Counted from the stretch's first letter, positions 36,445-45,963 are shown. The stretch is 64,000 nt of DNA from Thiorhodospira sibirica ATCC 700588 (GCF_000227725.2 NZ_MU255056.1:1342747-1406746), one strand, 5' to 3'. Notes: generated by a model from the letters alone, not told the origin. Numbers and translations are program-made.

Positions 36445-37746
36445 ATGCACAAAAAAACCCGTATGGGCACCGGCATTGTCATTGGTGCGGTACTTGGACT
36501 GGCCCTGAGTTTGTCCTTTGGCGTCTTTGCCAATCGAGCCGATAACGTGGACGCCATCCCGCTGGAGGATTTGCGCGCCTTTACGGACGTATTTGTCCGC
36601 ATCAAGCGCAACTATGTGGAGGAAGTGGATAACTCACAGCTTTTGGAAAACGCCATTCGCGGGATGCTCTCGGGGCTGGATCCTCATTCGGCCTATCTGG
36701 GAGAGCGTGAATTTCGTGACCTGCAAATCGGCACCAGTGGCGAGTTTGGCGGTCTGGGCATCGAGGTTGGTATGGAAGATGGCTTTGTCAAGGTGATTGC
36801 GCCTATTGATGACACGCCTGCCAGCCGTGCCGGGGTGCGTCCTGGGGATCTGATCATCCGTCTGGATGATACGCCGGTCAAAGGCATGTCCTTAACCGAT
36901 GCCGTCAATACCATGCGCGGCCCCAAAGGCACCGACATCACCCTGACCATTGTGCGCGAAGGGACGGAGCGTCCGCTGAAGCTGACCCTGACCCGCGACA
37001 CTATCCGGGTGCGCAGTGTGCGCACCGAGATGCTGGAGCCAGGCTTTGCCTATCTGCGCATTACCAACTTCCAGGCCAAAACCGGCGAAAATCTGCTGGA
37101 GGCGGTTGCCGCCCTGCAAGCGGAAAGTGGCGGACTCAAGGGGCTGGTATTGGATCTGCGCAACAACCCCGGCGGCGTGCTCAACAGTGCGGTCAGTGTC
37201 TCCGATGCCTTTTTGGAAGAGGGGCTGATTGTCTACACCGAAGGACGGGTGCCGGATGCCCAGTTTCGCTATACCGCCTCACGCGGTGATGTACTCCGGG
37301 GCGCGCCTATCGTGGTGTTAGTGAATGAAGGCTCGGCCTCTGCTTCAGAAATCGTCGCCGGGGCTTTGCAGGATCATCAGCGGGCGGTGGTGATGGGCAG
37401 TAATACCTTTGGCAAGGGTTCCGTGCAGACCATTTTGCCGCTGCGTCAGGAAACCGCACTCAAGCTGACGACGGCGCGCTATTACACCCCGGCGGGGCGT
37501 TCTATTCAGGCAGAAGGCATTACCCCCGACATCGTGCTGGAAAAACTCAGCGTCGCGCAGGCCGGTGAGGAATCGCTGCAGCCCGTGATCGAAGCGCAGT
37601 TATCACGGCATCTGGAAAGTGCGCGTCAGGCGGGACAGGAAACCCAAGATAATGAGGCCGAAGAGTCCTTGGCACAGCGCGACACGCAGATCTATGAAGC
37701 CTTGAACCTGCTCAAAGGCTTGCATATCCTGCAAGCCCGCCGCTGA
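36445..37746 (+). CDS. ctpA: Carboxy-terminal processing protease (S41 family)
   Basis: A 433-residue periplasmic protease with an N-terminal signal or anchor (about 9-29), a PDZ domain (about 95-180, GLGIEVGMEDGFVKVIAPIDDTPA) and the S41 core. The Ser-Lys dyad is seen in EGSASASEIVAG and TFGKGSVQ. It removes C-terminal tails from envelope proteins and peptidoglycan hydrolase regulators. It lies 117 bases after envC, an order common in Proteobacteria. The last 60 residues are charged and less conserved. Confidence 0.93.
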   Translation: MHKKTRMGTGIVIGAVLGLALSLSFGVFANRADNVDAIPLEDLRAFTDVFVRIKRNYVEEVDNSQLLENAIRGMLSGLDPHSAYLGEREFRDLQIGTSGEFGGLGIEVGMEDGFVKVIAPIDDTPASRAGVRPGDLIIRLDDTPVKGMSLTDAVNTMRGPKGTDITLTIVREGTERPLKLTLTRDTIRVRSVRTEMLEPGFAYLRITNFQAKTGENLLEAVAALQAESGGLKGLVLDLRNNPGGVLNSAVSVSDAFLEEGLIVYTEGRVPDAQFRYTASRGDVLRGAPIVVLVNEGSASASEIVAGALQDHQRAVVMGSNTFGKGSVQTILPLRQETALKLTTARYYTPAGRSIQAEGITPDIVLEKLSVAQAGEESLQPVIEAQLSRHLESARQAGQETQDNEAEESLAQRDTQIYEALNLLKGLHILQARR

Positions 37747-37990
37747 GCCAGCGCGCCTAAGCCTCGCCGCTGCTGTTGTGTCGCCGGTCGAAATGGCACT
37801 GCGAGCGTGATAGAATGCTGCCGGATTCACCCCCGTGCGCGCCGCATCTGTGCCGCGCACCCTTTAAAAAACCCTTTTACCTTAACGGAGAAGGCTGTCA
37901 TGCAACACACGATGCGCGCTGTGGTGGTCTGCGCTAAGGCCGCCCGCCCGCGTATTCGGGATGTGAAGACGTGTAGCCAAGTACATTCTT

Positions 37991-38437
37991 GTCAACTACC
38001 CCGCCCTAAAGGGCGGAGCTTGCCCGCCTGCCGCGACGCACCTGCCTGCGCCGCGTGCGTCGCGGCAGGCAGGCGCGGCGCAGACAGGTGAAAGCAAGCT
38101 AGGTTGACCAGCCTAAGCCCTGTTAAAGGGGCTACGTGTACAACAGGTCGTTAAGACTCACCGGCGGATGCTTCCTCAGTCTGCCGCTCTGAAAGATCAG
38201 GATCATGCTGACGCAAGGTAAAACGTCGAAGGTTTTGATCGCCGTGCAAGCGGGAGCCGGTTGTACACATTGGCGAGGGGAGCGACGATGCCGCAAGGTG
38301 TCGTCCGTCACCAGGCCCTTACGGGCAGAGCCTCACGGCCCAGCAGGTGGAAGGCCTGCACTTATTTCCGGCGGCTGCGAGGTCGTAGCCGCTATCCCTC
38401 CCCAGCCTGAAGGCCGGGGTTTCTCGCGGAGAAACTG
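37991..38437 (+). mobile_element. HEARO/omega-RNA-like element, copy B, without IscB, ending at the ppa start codon
   Basis: The longest copy (about 447 bases). It starts GTCAACTACC with the hairpin CCGCCC-TAAA-GGGCGG at 38001-38016, contains an inserted palindrome (38027-38069), and continues with GCGG/CCGC around the GATGCTTCCTCAGTCTG loop at 38164-38187. The stem at 38284-38305 has arms GACGATGCC and GGTGTCGTC with a GCAA loop. Further stems are GCAGG/CCTGC and GCGGCT/AGCCGC. The right end at 38391-38437 matches copy A almost base for base and ends GGAGAAACTG, abutting ATGA of ppa. LE hairpin, structured RNA, RE hairpin and the ATGA junction match HEARO elements whose omega-RNA serves IscB. 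No iscB gene is present. A ribosome-site-like ACGGAGAAGG before an ATG at 37900 may be the displaced ppa leader. Confidence 0.7.
38027..38069. repeat. Palindromic GC-rich repeat (copy 2 of 3)
   Basis: Arms CCTGCCGCGACGCAC (38027-38041) and GTGCGTCGCGGCAGG (38055-38069) are perfect 15-base complements, followed by a second half-palindrome up to about 38088. It interrupts the HEARO-like element just after its left-end hairpin. Its core words (CTGCCTGC, CGACGCAC, GCAGGC) are shared with the palindromes at 11877-11909 and 59000-59041. Confidence 0.8.
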
Positions 38438-38974
38438 ATGAATCTTGACAAGATACCTGCTGGCAACGACATTCCCAATGATTTCAATGTGGTGATCGAA
38501 ATTCCTGCCCACGGATCGCCGGTCAAATATGAATTTGACAAAGAAAGCGGCGCGCTGTTTGTGGATCGTTTTATGAACGCCGCGATGTTTTATCCGTGCA
38601 GCTACGGTTTTGTCCCGCATACCCTGTCTGAAGACGGTGACCCGGTGGATGTGCTGGTGATCACGCCGGTACCGGTGATGAGTGGCAGCGTGGTGCCATG
38701 CCGTCCGGTGGGCATGTTGAAAATGACCGACGAATCCGGTCCGGATGCCAAGATTCTGGCCGTGCCCTTGTCCAAGCTGTACACCCAATACGAAAAGGTA
38801 CAAGGCCCTGATGATCTGCCGCGTGAATTGCTGGCACAGATCAGCCACTTTTTCGAGCATTACAAAGAACTGGAGCCCAACAAGTGGGTTAAGGTCGATG
38901 CCTGGGTGGGCGTGGAAGAAGCCAAGGCAGAATTGGTGGCCAGCTACAAGCGCTATCAAAAAAGCAAGGTCTAA
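38438..38974 (+). CDS. ppa: Inorganic pyrophosphatase (family I)
   Basis: A 178-residue soluble pyrophosphatase: [44 protein letters not shown] (the DxDPxD metal site reads DGDPVD) and [11 protein letters not shown]. It hydrolyses pyrophosphate made in biosynthesis. The start codon ATGA lies immediately after HEARO-like copy B, and the only nearby Shine-Dalgarno sequence, GGAG at 38428-38431, belongs to the element. An essential gene thus appears to use a ribosome site within a mobile element. Confidence 0.95.
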   Translation: MNLDKIPAGNDIPNDFNVVIEIPAHGSPVKYEFDKESGALFVDRFMNAAMFYPCSYGFVPHTLSEDGDPVDVLVITPVPVMSGSVVPCRPVGMLKMTDESGPDAKILAVPLSKLYTQYEKVQGPDDLPRELLAQISHFFEHYKELEPNKWVKVDAWVGVEEAKAELVASYKRYQKSKV

Positions 38975-39319
38975 GGCCGCCGGCCTGAGTCCCTCCTTGA
39001 CTCAGATTTTTCATTCGGCCCCTGATCGCCTGCCGCGTCACGGGCCGTTTTGCTCGTTCAGGCGATGGCCGCAACAGACATTGCCTCTATACCCTTCCCA
39101 CGCACAAAGGCGACGACAGCGGTGATTGGTCCGGCGGATGTCTGTATGGTCTGCTATCATCCTGCGTTGAGTTTTAACCCGTCAAGCCACCCGATCTGCA
39201 TGTATCCGCTGCCTACCACACCATGCCTTGTTGCACCTGGCGCTACAGTCCCTGCAGCGGCACTGTCGGCAGTCTTGGTGTCCAGCGTCTGGCCTGTGCG
39301 GTTTTTATTGGCCTAGCGT
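38975..39319. other. Intergenic region upstream of the rod-shape operon
   Basis: About 345 bases between ppa and mrdA. Short open frames on the plus strand have no family likeness and poor starts. TATCAT near 39157 could be a -10 element, but no matching -35 stands out. I see no repeat or RNA here. Confidence 0.35.
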
Positions 39320-41170
39320 ATGGCACAACATACCATCAAGGATGCCTTCACCGAACGGCGACTGTTTTTCAGTCGGGTGGTGGTGCTTGTGGTTTTTATT
39401 GTGCTGTTGTTTGGCATTTTGATCGTTCGCCTGAGCCATTTGCAGGTCGTCAATTACTCGCATTTCACCACCCTCTCGCAAAATAACCGGGTGCGCCTGG
39501 AGGCCCTGCCGCCCCCACGCGGCTTGATTTATGATCGCAACGGGGTGATTCTGGCAGAAAATCGACCGGCCTATCAGCTGGAAATCACCCTTGAGCAGGT
39601 GGAGGATTTACAGGAAACCCTGGAGCGGCTGGGGCGTATCGTCACCCTGGAAAACAGCGAAATCGAACGCTTTCGCCGTCTGTTGCGGCGCAAACGCCCC
39701 TTCCAGGCGGTACCGCTGAAACTTAATCTCAGTGATGAAGAGGTCGCCAATTTTGCAGTCGATCGCCATCGCTTTCCCGGTGTGGATATTCAGGCCCGGC
39801 TGGCGCGCCATTATCCGATGGGGGAGGAAATGGCGCATGTGGTTGGCTATGTAGGACGCATCGATGAGCGCGAACTGGCACGCATTGATACGCGCAATTA
39901 CAGCGGTACCAGCCATATCGGTAAAATTGGCGTGGAACGCTACTATGAAGACGTGCTGCATGGGCAGGTCGGTTATCAGCGGGTTGAGGTTAATGCCCAG
40001 GGGCGCATGTTGCGCATCCTCGAACGCCAGCCGCCGGTGGCCGGGCGCGATATTGTCTTGAGTCTGGATGTGCGCCTGCAGGCCGCTGCCCGCCAGGCGC
40101 TCAATGGCTATACCGGCGCGATTGTGGCGATGGACCCACGCACCGGCGAGGTGCTGGCGATGGTCAGTATGCCCAGCTTTGACCCGAATCTGTTTGTGCA
40201 TGGCATTCCGGCCTCTATCTATAACCAGTTGCGGGATCATCGCCGCCAGCCCTTGTTTAACCGCGCCCTGACCGGACAATATCCCCCCGGCTCGACCTTA
40301 AAGCCGGTGGTGGGGCTGGCCGGGCTTGAACACAATATCATCACCGCCAGTCGCACCATGTTTGCGGCGGGGTATTACCAGCTTCCCGGCCATGACCGGC
40401 GTTACCGCGACTGGCGCCGTCACGGTCATGGCTGGGTGAATCTGGACAAGGCCATTGCCCAGTCCTCGGATGTGTATTTTTACGATCTGGGCTATCGTCT
40501 GGGCATTGACCGCATGTCAGAATTTTTAGGGCTGTTTGGGTTAGGGCGTGTCACCGGCATTGATTCCACCGGGGAACGGGCCGGTATCTTGCCCAGCCGT
40601 GAATGGAAACAGGGCGCTTTGGGGACCGTCTGGTATCCCGGCGAAACCATTATCGCCGCCATTGGCCAGGGCTATATGCTCACCACGCCGCTGCAATTAG
40701 CCTCCGTGGCCAGCACCTTGGCGATGCGCGGCATCCGTATCCGTCCGCACCTGTTGCGCGGCATCATTAACTCCGACTCAGAGGAACTGGAGCTGGTCAG
40801 CCCTGAATATCTCAGCCCGGTGCGGGTGAGTCATCCGCAATACTGGGATCAGGTGCTCGATCCGATGGTGCATGTGGTGCATCAACCCAATGGCACCGCC
40901 TACAACTCCACCGGGCGCACTGCCGCCTATATCATTGCGGGCAAAACCGGCACCTCCCAGGTGTTTGGGCTGGGCCAGGATGAGGAATACGACGAGTCCC
41001 GCATCGCCAAGCATCTGCGTGACCATGCCCTGTTTATCGCCTACGCTCCGGCGGAAGATCCCCGTATCGCCATTGCCGTCATTGTGGAAAACGGCGGCAG
41101 TGGCTCGCGCACAGCGGCCCCCATTGCGCGCATGGTGATGGATCACTTTCTGCTGGAAATGGGAGGCTAG
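39320..41170 (+). CDS. mrdA: Penicillin-binding protein 2 (peptidoglycan transpeptidase)
   Basis: A 616-residue class B PBP. One membrane helix (about 17-40) is followed by the pedestal domain (PPPRGLIYDRNGVILAEN) and the transpeptidase domain. The active-site Ser is Ser325 in PPGSTLKPVVG, the SxN motif appears as QSSDVYFYDLG, and the third motif is GKTGTSQVFG. It cross-links peptidoglycan during elongation together with RodA. It is the first gene of mrdA-rodA-mltB-rlpA, with 2-4 bases between or overlapping the first three genes. Confidence 0.95.
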   Translation: MAQHTIKDAFTERRLFFSRVVVLVVFIVLLFGILIVRLSHLQVVNYSHFTTLSQNNRVRLEALPPPRGLIYDRNGVILAENRPAYQLEITLEQVEDLQETLERLGRIVTLENSEIERFRRLLRRKRPFQAVPLKLNLSDEEVANFAVDRHRFPGVDIQARLARHYPMGEEMAHVVGYVGRIDERELARIDTRNYSGTSHIGKIGVERYYEDVLHGQVGYQRVEVNAQGRMLRILERQPPVAGRDIVLSLDVRLQAAARQALNGYTGAIVAMDPRTGEVLAMVSMPSFDPNLFVHGIPASIYNQLRDHRRQPLFNRALTGQYPPGSTLKPVVGLAGLEHNIITASRTMFAAGYYQLPGHDRRYRDWRRHGHGWVNLDKAIAQSSDVYFYDLGYRLGIDRMSEFLGLFGLGRVTGIDSTGERAGILPSREWKQGALGTVWYPGETIIAAIGQGYMLTTPLQLASVASTLAMRGIRIRPHLLRGIINSDSEELELVSPEYLSPVRVSHPQYWDQVLDPMVHVVHQPNGTAYNSTGRTAAYIIAGKTGTSQVFGLGQDEEYDESRIAKHLRDHALFIAYAPAEDPRIAIAVIVENGGSGSRTAAPIARMVMDHFLLEMGG

Positions 41171-41172
41171 GC

Positions 41173-42270
41173 GTGCGTCGTTACGAACACAGCTTGCTGC
41201 TGCGGATTTTGCATCTGGACCTGCCCTTGCTGATGGGGCTGTTACTGCTCATGGGGCTGGGCTTTATTATTCTGTTCAGTGCCTCTGGAGAAGACACCGA
41301 CACCTTGTTGCGCCAGGCGATGCGCATTGGCATTGCCTTTGGCATCATGTTTTTGCTGGCGCAGATTCCCAGCCATCATCTGCGCTTATGGAGCCCCTGG
41401 CTGTATGGGCTGGGCGTGATTTTGCTGGTCTTGGTGTTGCTGGTCGGGGATGTTGGCAAGGGCGCACAACGCTGGCTGGATCTGGGCTTTTTCCGCTTTC
41501 AGCCCTCGGAGCTGATGAAGCTGGTGGTGCCGATGCTGATTGCCTGGTATTTTGCAGATCGTCCGCTGCCGCCGCGTTTTCGTGAGGTCTTGGTTGCCGG
41601 TATCCTGGTGGCCGTCCCCGCCGTGCTGATTGTCGGCCAACCCGATCTGGGAACCGCCATTCTGGTCACCAGCTCAGGGCTTTTGGTGATTTTTCTGGCT
41701 GGTGTGCGCTGGCGTATCCTCATTGCCCTGGGCGCGTTGTTGCTCGCCATCGCCCCGTTTTTTTGGCATTTCATGCGCGATTACCAGCGCCAGCGCGTCC
41801 TGACCTTGCTCAATCCCGAAAGCGACCCGCTCGGCGCGGGCTATCACATCATCCAGTCCAAGATTGCCATCGGTTCGGGCGGGCTGTATGGCAAGGGCTG
41901 GCTTAATGGCACCCAGTCACAGCTGGCATTTTTGCCAGAACGCTCCACCGACTTCATCTTTGCCGTGTATGCTGAAGAATTCGGCCTGCTGGGTATTTTG
42001 CTGTTGTTAAGCATCTACCTTTTTCTGATTCTGCGCGGGCTTTATATTGCGGTGCGGGCGCAAGACACTTATGCTCGTTTACTGGCCGGCAGCATTAGCA
42101 TGACCTTTTTTGTCTATGTGTTCGTTAATGCCGGCATGGTCAGCGGCTTATTACCTGTCGTGGGCATACCTTTACCGCTGGTCAGTTATGGTGGCACCTC
42201 CATGGTGACGATTCTGGCCGCATTCGGTATTCTCATGTCCATTCATTCTCATCGGAGGCTCATGGCTTGA
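41173..42270 (+). CDS. rodA: Peptidoglycan glycosyltransferase RodA (SEDS family)
   Basis: A 365-residue integral membrane protein with about ten helices. SEDS-family hallmarks are the GKGAQRWLDLGFFRFQPSELMK loop, VGQPDLGTAILV, and the C-terminal signature GMVSGLLPVVGIPLPLVSYGGTS. It polymerises glycan strands for cell elongation. The start is GTG at 41173, two bases after the mrdA stop; its own stop overlaps the TTG start of mltB. Confidence 0.94.
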   Translation: MRRYEHSLLLRILHLDLPLLMGLLLLMGLGFIILFSASGEDTDTLLRQAMRIGIAFGIMFLLAQIPSHHLRLWSPWLYGLGVILLVLVLLVGDVGKGAQRWLDLGFFRFQPSELMKLVVPMLIAWYFADRPLPPRFREVLVAGILVAVPAVLIVGQPDLGTAILVTSSGLLVIFLAGVRWRILIALGALLLAIAPFFWHFMRDYQRQRVLTLLNPESDPLGAGYHIIQSKIAIGSGGLYGKGWLNGTQSQLAFLPERSTDFIFAVYAEEFGLLGILLLLSIYLFLILRGLYIAVRAQDTYARLLAGSISMTFFVYVFVNAGMVSGLLPVVGIPLPLVSYGGTSMVTILAAFGILMSIHSHRRLMA

Positions 42271-43325
42271 TTACCCCTGCTCGTTTTTCCCTTCGCGCCT
42301 GGCCGCGTGGGCTGTTGCTGGTTTTGGTATTTCTTCTCCCGGCCAGCGGCTGCGCCAATCCGCCCGCCCATGTCGCCCCGTATACCGCCGGCGATCCGCC
42401 CTATCTTGAGCGTGAAGAGGTGCAGCGCTTCATCAGCGAAATGGTTGAGGAAGGTTTTTCCCGCGATGAGCTCATCGCACTGTTTCGCAGCGCCAAGCCC
42501 CAGCAGCGCGTCATTGATTTGATGACACGCCCCGCCGAGGCGCGCCCGTGGTACAGCTACAGACCCATCTTTGTCAACGCCCGGCGCATTGAGGAAGGGG
42601 AGCGTTTCTGGCAGGAAAACGAAAGTCTGCTGTTGCGTGCCCAGGAAACCTTTCGCGTGAATGCCGAGATCATTGTCGCCATCATCGGTGTGGAAACCAA
42701 TTATGGGCGCAATCAGGGCAGCTTCCCGGTATTCGATACCCTGGTGACCCTGGGCTTTGACTATCCCCCGCGCCAGACCTTTTTCCGCAGCGAGCTGGGC
42801 CATTTTTTACGCCTGGTGCGTGAAGAACCACACCTCGATCTGCGCGAGGTCAAGGGCTCTTATGCCGGGGCGATGGGACGCGGCCAATTTATCTCCTCAA
42901 GCTATCGGGCCTATGCGGTGGATTTTAGCGGCGATGGGCAGCGGGATCTGATCGGCTCCTGGCCGGATGCCATCGGCAGTGTCGCCAATTACTTCAAACA
43001 GCACGGCTGGGTGATGGGGGATGCGGTCGTGGTTCCGGCACGGGTCGAAGGCGAGGCCTACAAGGCGTTGCTGGGCGGGGGGTTTTTGCCACGCCACAGC
43101 CTTGAAGATCTGGCCCGCCACGGCGTCAGACCGGCGGCGAATGTGGCTCCCGATCAGCTATTTTCGCTGATTGAACTGCAAACCGAAGATGGCGTTGAGG
43201 TCTGGCTGGGATTGAATAATTTTTATGTGATCACCCGCTACAACCGCAGTCCCTTATACGCCATGGCCGTGCATCAGGTCTCCCAGGGCTTGATTCAGGC
43301 CAGACATTCATCGATCACCCGATAA
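42267..43325 (+). CDS. mltB: Membrane-bound lytic murein transglycosylase B
   Basis: A 352-residue lipoprotein. The N-terminal signal ends in a lipobox PASGC; the lytic transglycosylase domain has catalytic Glu near 143 in IIGVETNYGRNQG, and SYAGAMGRGQFISSSYR with DLIGSWPDAIGSVANYF. It cleaves glycan strands with formation of 1,6-anhydro-MurNAc. The start is TTG at 42267 with GGAGG 11 bases upstream; it overlaps the rodA stop (TTGA). Confidence 0.92.
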   Translation: MITPARFSLRAWPRGLLLVLVFLLPASGCANPPAHVAPYTAGDPPYLEREEVQRFISEMVEEGFSRDELIALFRSAKPQQRVIDLMTRPAEARPWYSYRPIFVNARRIEEGERFWQENESLLLRAQETFRVNAEIIVAIIGVETNYGRNQGSFPVFDTLVTLGFDYPPRQTFFRSELGHFLRLVREEPHLDLREVKGSYAGAMGRGQFISSSYRAYAVDFSGDGQRDLIGSWPDAIGSVANYFKQHGWVMGDAVVVPARVEGEAYKALLGGGFLPRHSLEDLARHGVRPAANVAPDQLFSLIELQTEDGVEVWLGLNNFYVITRYNRSPLYAMAVHQVSQGLIQARHSSITR

Positions 43326-43345
43326 AACCAACAAGGTAAGCCGGT

Positions 43346-44185
43346 ATGCCATACATCTTGGGTGTCATTCGTGTTGTTGCTGTTATTGGCCTGCTTGTGC
43401 TACTGGCCGCCTGCGCCAGCAAGCCCATGTCGCCTGGCGACGGGCCGCCGAAAAAAGTCCCGGATCTCAGTGGGGTAGGTGATCCGACGCCGCGCTCAGA
43501 ACCCTTGAGTCGCTATGGCAACCCGCCCACCTATGAGGTCTTTGGCCAGACCTATCACACCATGAACTCCGCCAAAGGCTATGTGGAACGCGGTATTGCC
43601 TCCTGGTATGGCACCAAGTTCCACGGCCAGCGCACCTCCAGCGGCGAACCCTACGACATGTACAGCATGACCGCCGCCCATACCCGCCTGCCCTTGCCGG
43701 TCTATGTACGGGTCACCAATCTGGAAAACGGGCGCAGCGTGATTGTGCGCGTCAATGATCGCGGCCCCTTTGTCAAAAACCGCCTGATTGACATGTCCTA
43801 CGCCGCCGCCAAACGTCTGGGGATGCTGGAAAAAGGCACCGCCGTGGTGGAGGTGCGCGCCCTGGATGAAGGTCTTCCCTATCTGCCGGATACCCAGATC
43901 AGCGCCTTCCCCCGCGAATTGTTTCGTGATCCCCATGCCCCGGCCGAACGCGATATGTACCTGCAAATCGGCGCCTTTTCCAGCCGCTCCAATGCCGAAT
44001 CCCTGCGCCAGCAGCTGTTGGCCAATGGCTTGAGTGGCATTGGCATTCATACCGCCAGCAATCACCGAGGACCGCCGGTCTATCGCGTCAAGGTCGGACC
44101 GCTGGCCAGTCTGGATGCAGCCCATCAGACCGTGCAAAAGCTTGATCAACTCGGCGTGCGCGATTATCGCGTGATTGTGGATTAG
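43346..44185 (+). CDS. rlpA: RlpA-type septal lytic transglycosylase, lipoprotein
   Basis: A 279-residue lipoprotein with lipobox LAAC, a double-psi beta-barrel domain (about 85-175: GIASWYGTKFHGQRTSSGE, AAHTRLPLPVYVRVTN, VRVNDRGPFVKNRLIDMS) and a C-terminal SPOR domain (about 205-279, YLQIGAFSSRSNAESLRQQL), which binds denuded glycans at the septum. It closes the rod-shape operon. dacA, the usual next gene, is missing; the convergent NolW-like gene follows after one base. Confidence 0.93.
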   Translation: MPYILGVIRVVAVIGLLVLLAACASKPMSPGDGPPKKVPDLSGVGDPTPRSEPLSRYGNPPTYEVFGQTYHTMNSAKGYVERGIASWYGTKFHGQRTSSGEPYDMYSMTAAHTRLPLPVYVRVTNLENGRSVIVRVNDRGPFVKNRLIDMSYAAAKRLGMLEKGTAVVEVRALDEGLPYLPDTQISAFPRELFRDPHAPAERDMYLQIGAFSSRSNAESLRQQLLANGLSGIGIHTASNHRGPPVYRVKVGPLASLDAAHQTVQKLDQLGVRDYRVIVD

Positions 44186-44186
44186 C

Positions 44187-44945
44187 CTAATCCAGCACCT
44201 GCACCTTCAGATCCACCGCCATGCTTTCGTGTGGATCATGGGTGCTCAGCCCCAGGCGCCGCTCACCCGATGTCAGGTCTTCATGACGCACAGCCCCGCC
44301 CAGGCTGATCCACTCATCCGGGCGGGCGGTGATGGTGGTGCTCAGGGCCTGGCGCTCGGCCAGTCGGGTAAAGCGGCTGCTTTCCGGGCGCAATTTTTCA
44401 TAAAACTGCTCCACCTCCAGCAATATACGCCCATCCGGCAACAGCAAGGGCCGCACCCCAAATCCGCGCTCAAAGACATCCCGCGAGCCGCCATGACTGA
44501 CCTCTTGCCAAGGCATTAACAGCGGGACAGCAAGACTTTCGCCCGTTTTGATCAAAGCCGGCTGTCCTTCCAACACCCGCAGCTGATGCGTTTCGCCATC
44601 CCGGCGTGTGTGATACTGACGCATCACCGGCTGCCCTTCCTGCCAGGGTGATGCCTGCGTCTGCGGTCGCGAACCGCGCCGTACCACCAGCAACAGATTA
44701 CGCGCCGGACGATCCAGGGCCGCAATGCTTTCGCGCAAGGCGCTGATCGTGCCAGGATGCGCCCGGATCAATAGCTGAAAATCCCGCCCCGAAATCACCT
44801 CCTGCGGCCCCAGCAAAGGCTCCAGCACAGGAATCAGCTCACTGGCCAGGCGATGCTGCAAAGGAATCACCTCCAGCACCTCCCGCGCCTGCACCGCACC
44901 GCTACACAACACCCACAGCAGTAACCACAACATGAACCTAGGCAT
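44187..44945 (-). CDS. Secretin N-domain (NolW-like) periplasmic protein, no secretin domain
   Basis: A 252-residue protein with a signal peptide ([17 protein letters not shown]) and a NolW/secretin N-type domain near the N-terminus: [25 protein letters not shown], then [38 protein letters not shown]. The remainder is rich in beta strand and lacks the secretin pore domain. Small proteins of this kind are found in Gammaproteobacteria without a known function. The ATG at 44945 follows GAGGATGCAGACA and overlaps the msrB stop. It is probably co-expressed with msrB. Confidence 0.75.
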   Translation of the reverse strand: MPRFMLWLLLWVLCSGAVQAREVLEVIPLQHRLASELIPVLEPLLGPQEVISGRDFQLLIRAHPGTISALRESIAALDRPARNLLLVVRRGSRPQTQASPWQEGQPVMRQYHTRRDGETHQLRVLEGQPALIKTGESLAVPLLMPWQEVSHGGSRDVFERGFGVRPLLLPDGRILLEVEQFYEKLRPESSRFTRLAERQALSTTITARPDEWISLGGAVRHEDLTSGERRLGLSTHDPHESMAVDLKVQVLD

Positions 44946-45342
44946 TGTCTGCATCCTCACCGGCATGAAATGACAGCGCCGCTGAATTGATGCAATAGCG
45001 CAAGCCCGTAGGCTTGGGCCCATCCTCAAACACATGCCCTAGATGCGCATCACACTGACTGCAACGCACTTCGGTGCGAATCATCCCATGACTCGCATCG
45101 CGCACCGACGTGAGCGCCGTCGCCGTCACCGGCTGCCAATAACTGGGCCAACCGGAACCGGAATCATATTTATGCACTGAACTGAACAACGGCGCATCAC
45201 AGCAAATGCAGTGATACACCCCAGTGGCCTTATGCTGATAATACGCCCCACTAAAGGCCGGTTCCGTACCGCCTAGCCGCGCAACCCGGTACGCCTCATC
45301 ACTGAGCAACGCACGCCACTGAGCATCGCTTTTCTTGGTCAT
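44938..45342 (-). CDS. msrB: Peptide-methionine (R)-S-oxide reductase
   Basis: A 134-residue MsrB with two zinc CxxC pairs (CICCDAPLF and [12 protein letters not shown]) and the catalytic Cys in [13 protein letters not shown]. It reduces methionine-R-sulfoxide in oxidised proteins. No signal peptide is seen, so it is cytoplasmic. The ATG at 45342 follows GGAGGG by six bases; a GTG just before it is less well placed. It overlaps the NolW-like gene. Confidence 0.94.
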   Translation of the reverse strand: MTKKSDAQWRALLSDEAYRVARLGGTEPAFSGAYYQHKATGVYHCICCDAPLFSSVHKYDSGSGWPSYWQPVTATALTSVRDASHGMIRTEVRCSQCDAHLGHVFEDGPKPTGLRYCINSAALSFHAGEDADNA

Positions 45343-45931
45343 CACTTACCCTCCTGCTAAAGTTATAAAGCGCCACGCACCCGCAAGGTATGCTTTTGCA
45401 GATCGCTCTGATTCACGGTGATCCCACGAATTCATCGCAGACCTCAAAGCCCGGCAGAGACACGCGCTTTGCCGACTGAAGCCTTGCCTCAGCATCTTAT
45501 AATGATTCAACGGTGGCAACATAGCAGGACTTAGGCATTGAGGCAGCCTGAAATTGTGGATTAAGCGGTGTGGCAAGCGGTGCAGGAAAGCACATGGTAG
45601 GCTGGGTATTGCGTTCTGCGGCAGTGTTTTTGACAGCCACCCGGTGGTCTGAAGGTCGAGGCGTGTCTTGTCCCGAGACAATAGGCGGGTCCTTCAGCCT
45701 GTGAAATTGGGCAAAATCGAGCCTCTGACGACTTGTGAAAATCATGACCTACGTCAAAGGTCTATGCGAGAGAGGCGTTCAAGCAGGGCGCAAAAAGCGC
45801 AAAAAATCACGCAAAGCATTCGCGTTAGAGAAAAAAATTAAATTTAAGTTATTGATTTAAAAGGTTTATTTTTTATGTAATGCAATATTTCAGAATTTGT
45901 GAACCCGTGTCACCTTTTCTGGAGCGCTTGC
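45343..45931. other. Gene-poor region upstream of the puc operon
   Basis: About 590 bases without a recognisable gene. A frame of about 110 codons on the minus strand (45346-45681) has no familiar motif and begins without a ribosome site. TGACCTACGTCAAAG at about 45744 is a partial palindrome. GCGCAAAAAGCGC followed by CACGCAAAG (45789-45816) resembles the dispersed CGCGAAG repeats. The 14-base word AAGTTATTGATTTA (45846-45859) also occurs at 11721-11734. The last 90 bases are A/T-rich, as expected upstream of a strong promoter. Confidence 0.4.
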
Positions 45932-45963
45932 TTGACATTCAATGCTGTAATGCTAGACTGACA
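45932..45963 (+). promoter_or_regulatory. puc promoter overlapped by a PpsR/CrtJ-type operator
   Basis: TTGACA (45932-45937), a 16-base spacer and TAGACT (45954-45959) form a good sigma-70-type promoter. The sequence TGT-N12-ACA (45946-45963) covers the -10 element; this is the consensus bound by PpsR/CrtJ, the redox repressor of photosynthesis genes in purple bacteria. A transcript from here would have a leader of about 250 bases before the first puc beta gene. The operator is a motif match, not proof of regulation. Confidence 0.6.

Noticed and set aside
37900-38091. 63-codon open frame with a good ribosome site (ACGGAGAAGG) between ctpA and ppa
   Set aside because: It runs from a possible old ppa leader into the left end and palindrome of the element and has no family likeness; the ribosome site is mentioned under copy B instead.
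38205-38438. 77-codon open frame within HEARO-like copy B
   Set aside because: It runs through the RNA stems and right end; copy A does not preserve it as a protein. Likeness between copies is at RNA-structure level.
44187-44945. NolW-like protein as a truncated GspD secretin
   Set aside because: It has its own signal peptide and complete C-terminus and lies far from the gsp genes, so it looks like a small separate family rather than a broken secretin.
45346-45681. 111-codon minus-strand frame upstream of msrB
   Set aside because: It has no ribosome site and no recognisable motif; kept only as part of the intergenic description.
11721-45859. Shared 14-base word AAGTTATTGATTTA at 11721 and 45846
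   Set aside because: Two AT-rich copies with no wider similarity are not enough to call a repeat family.
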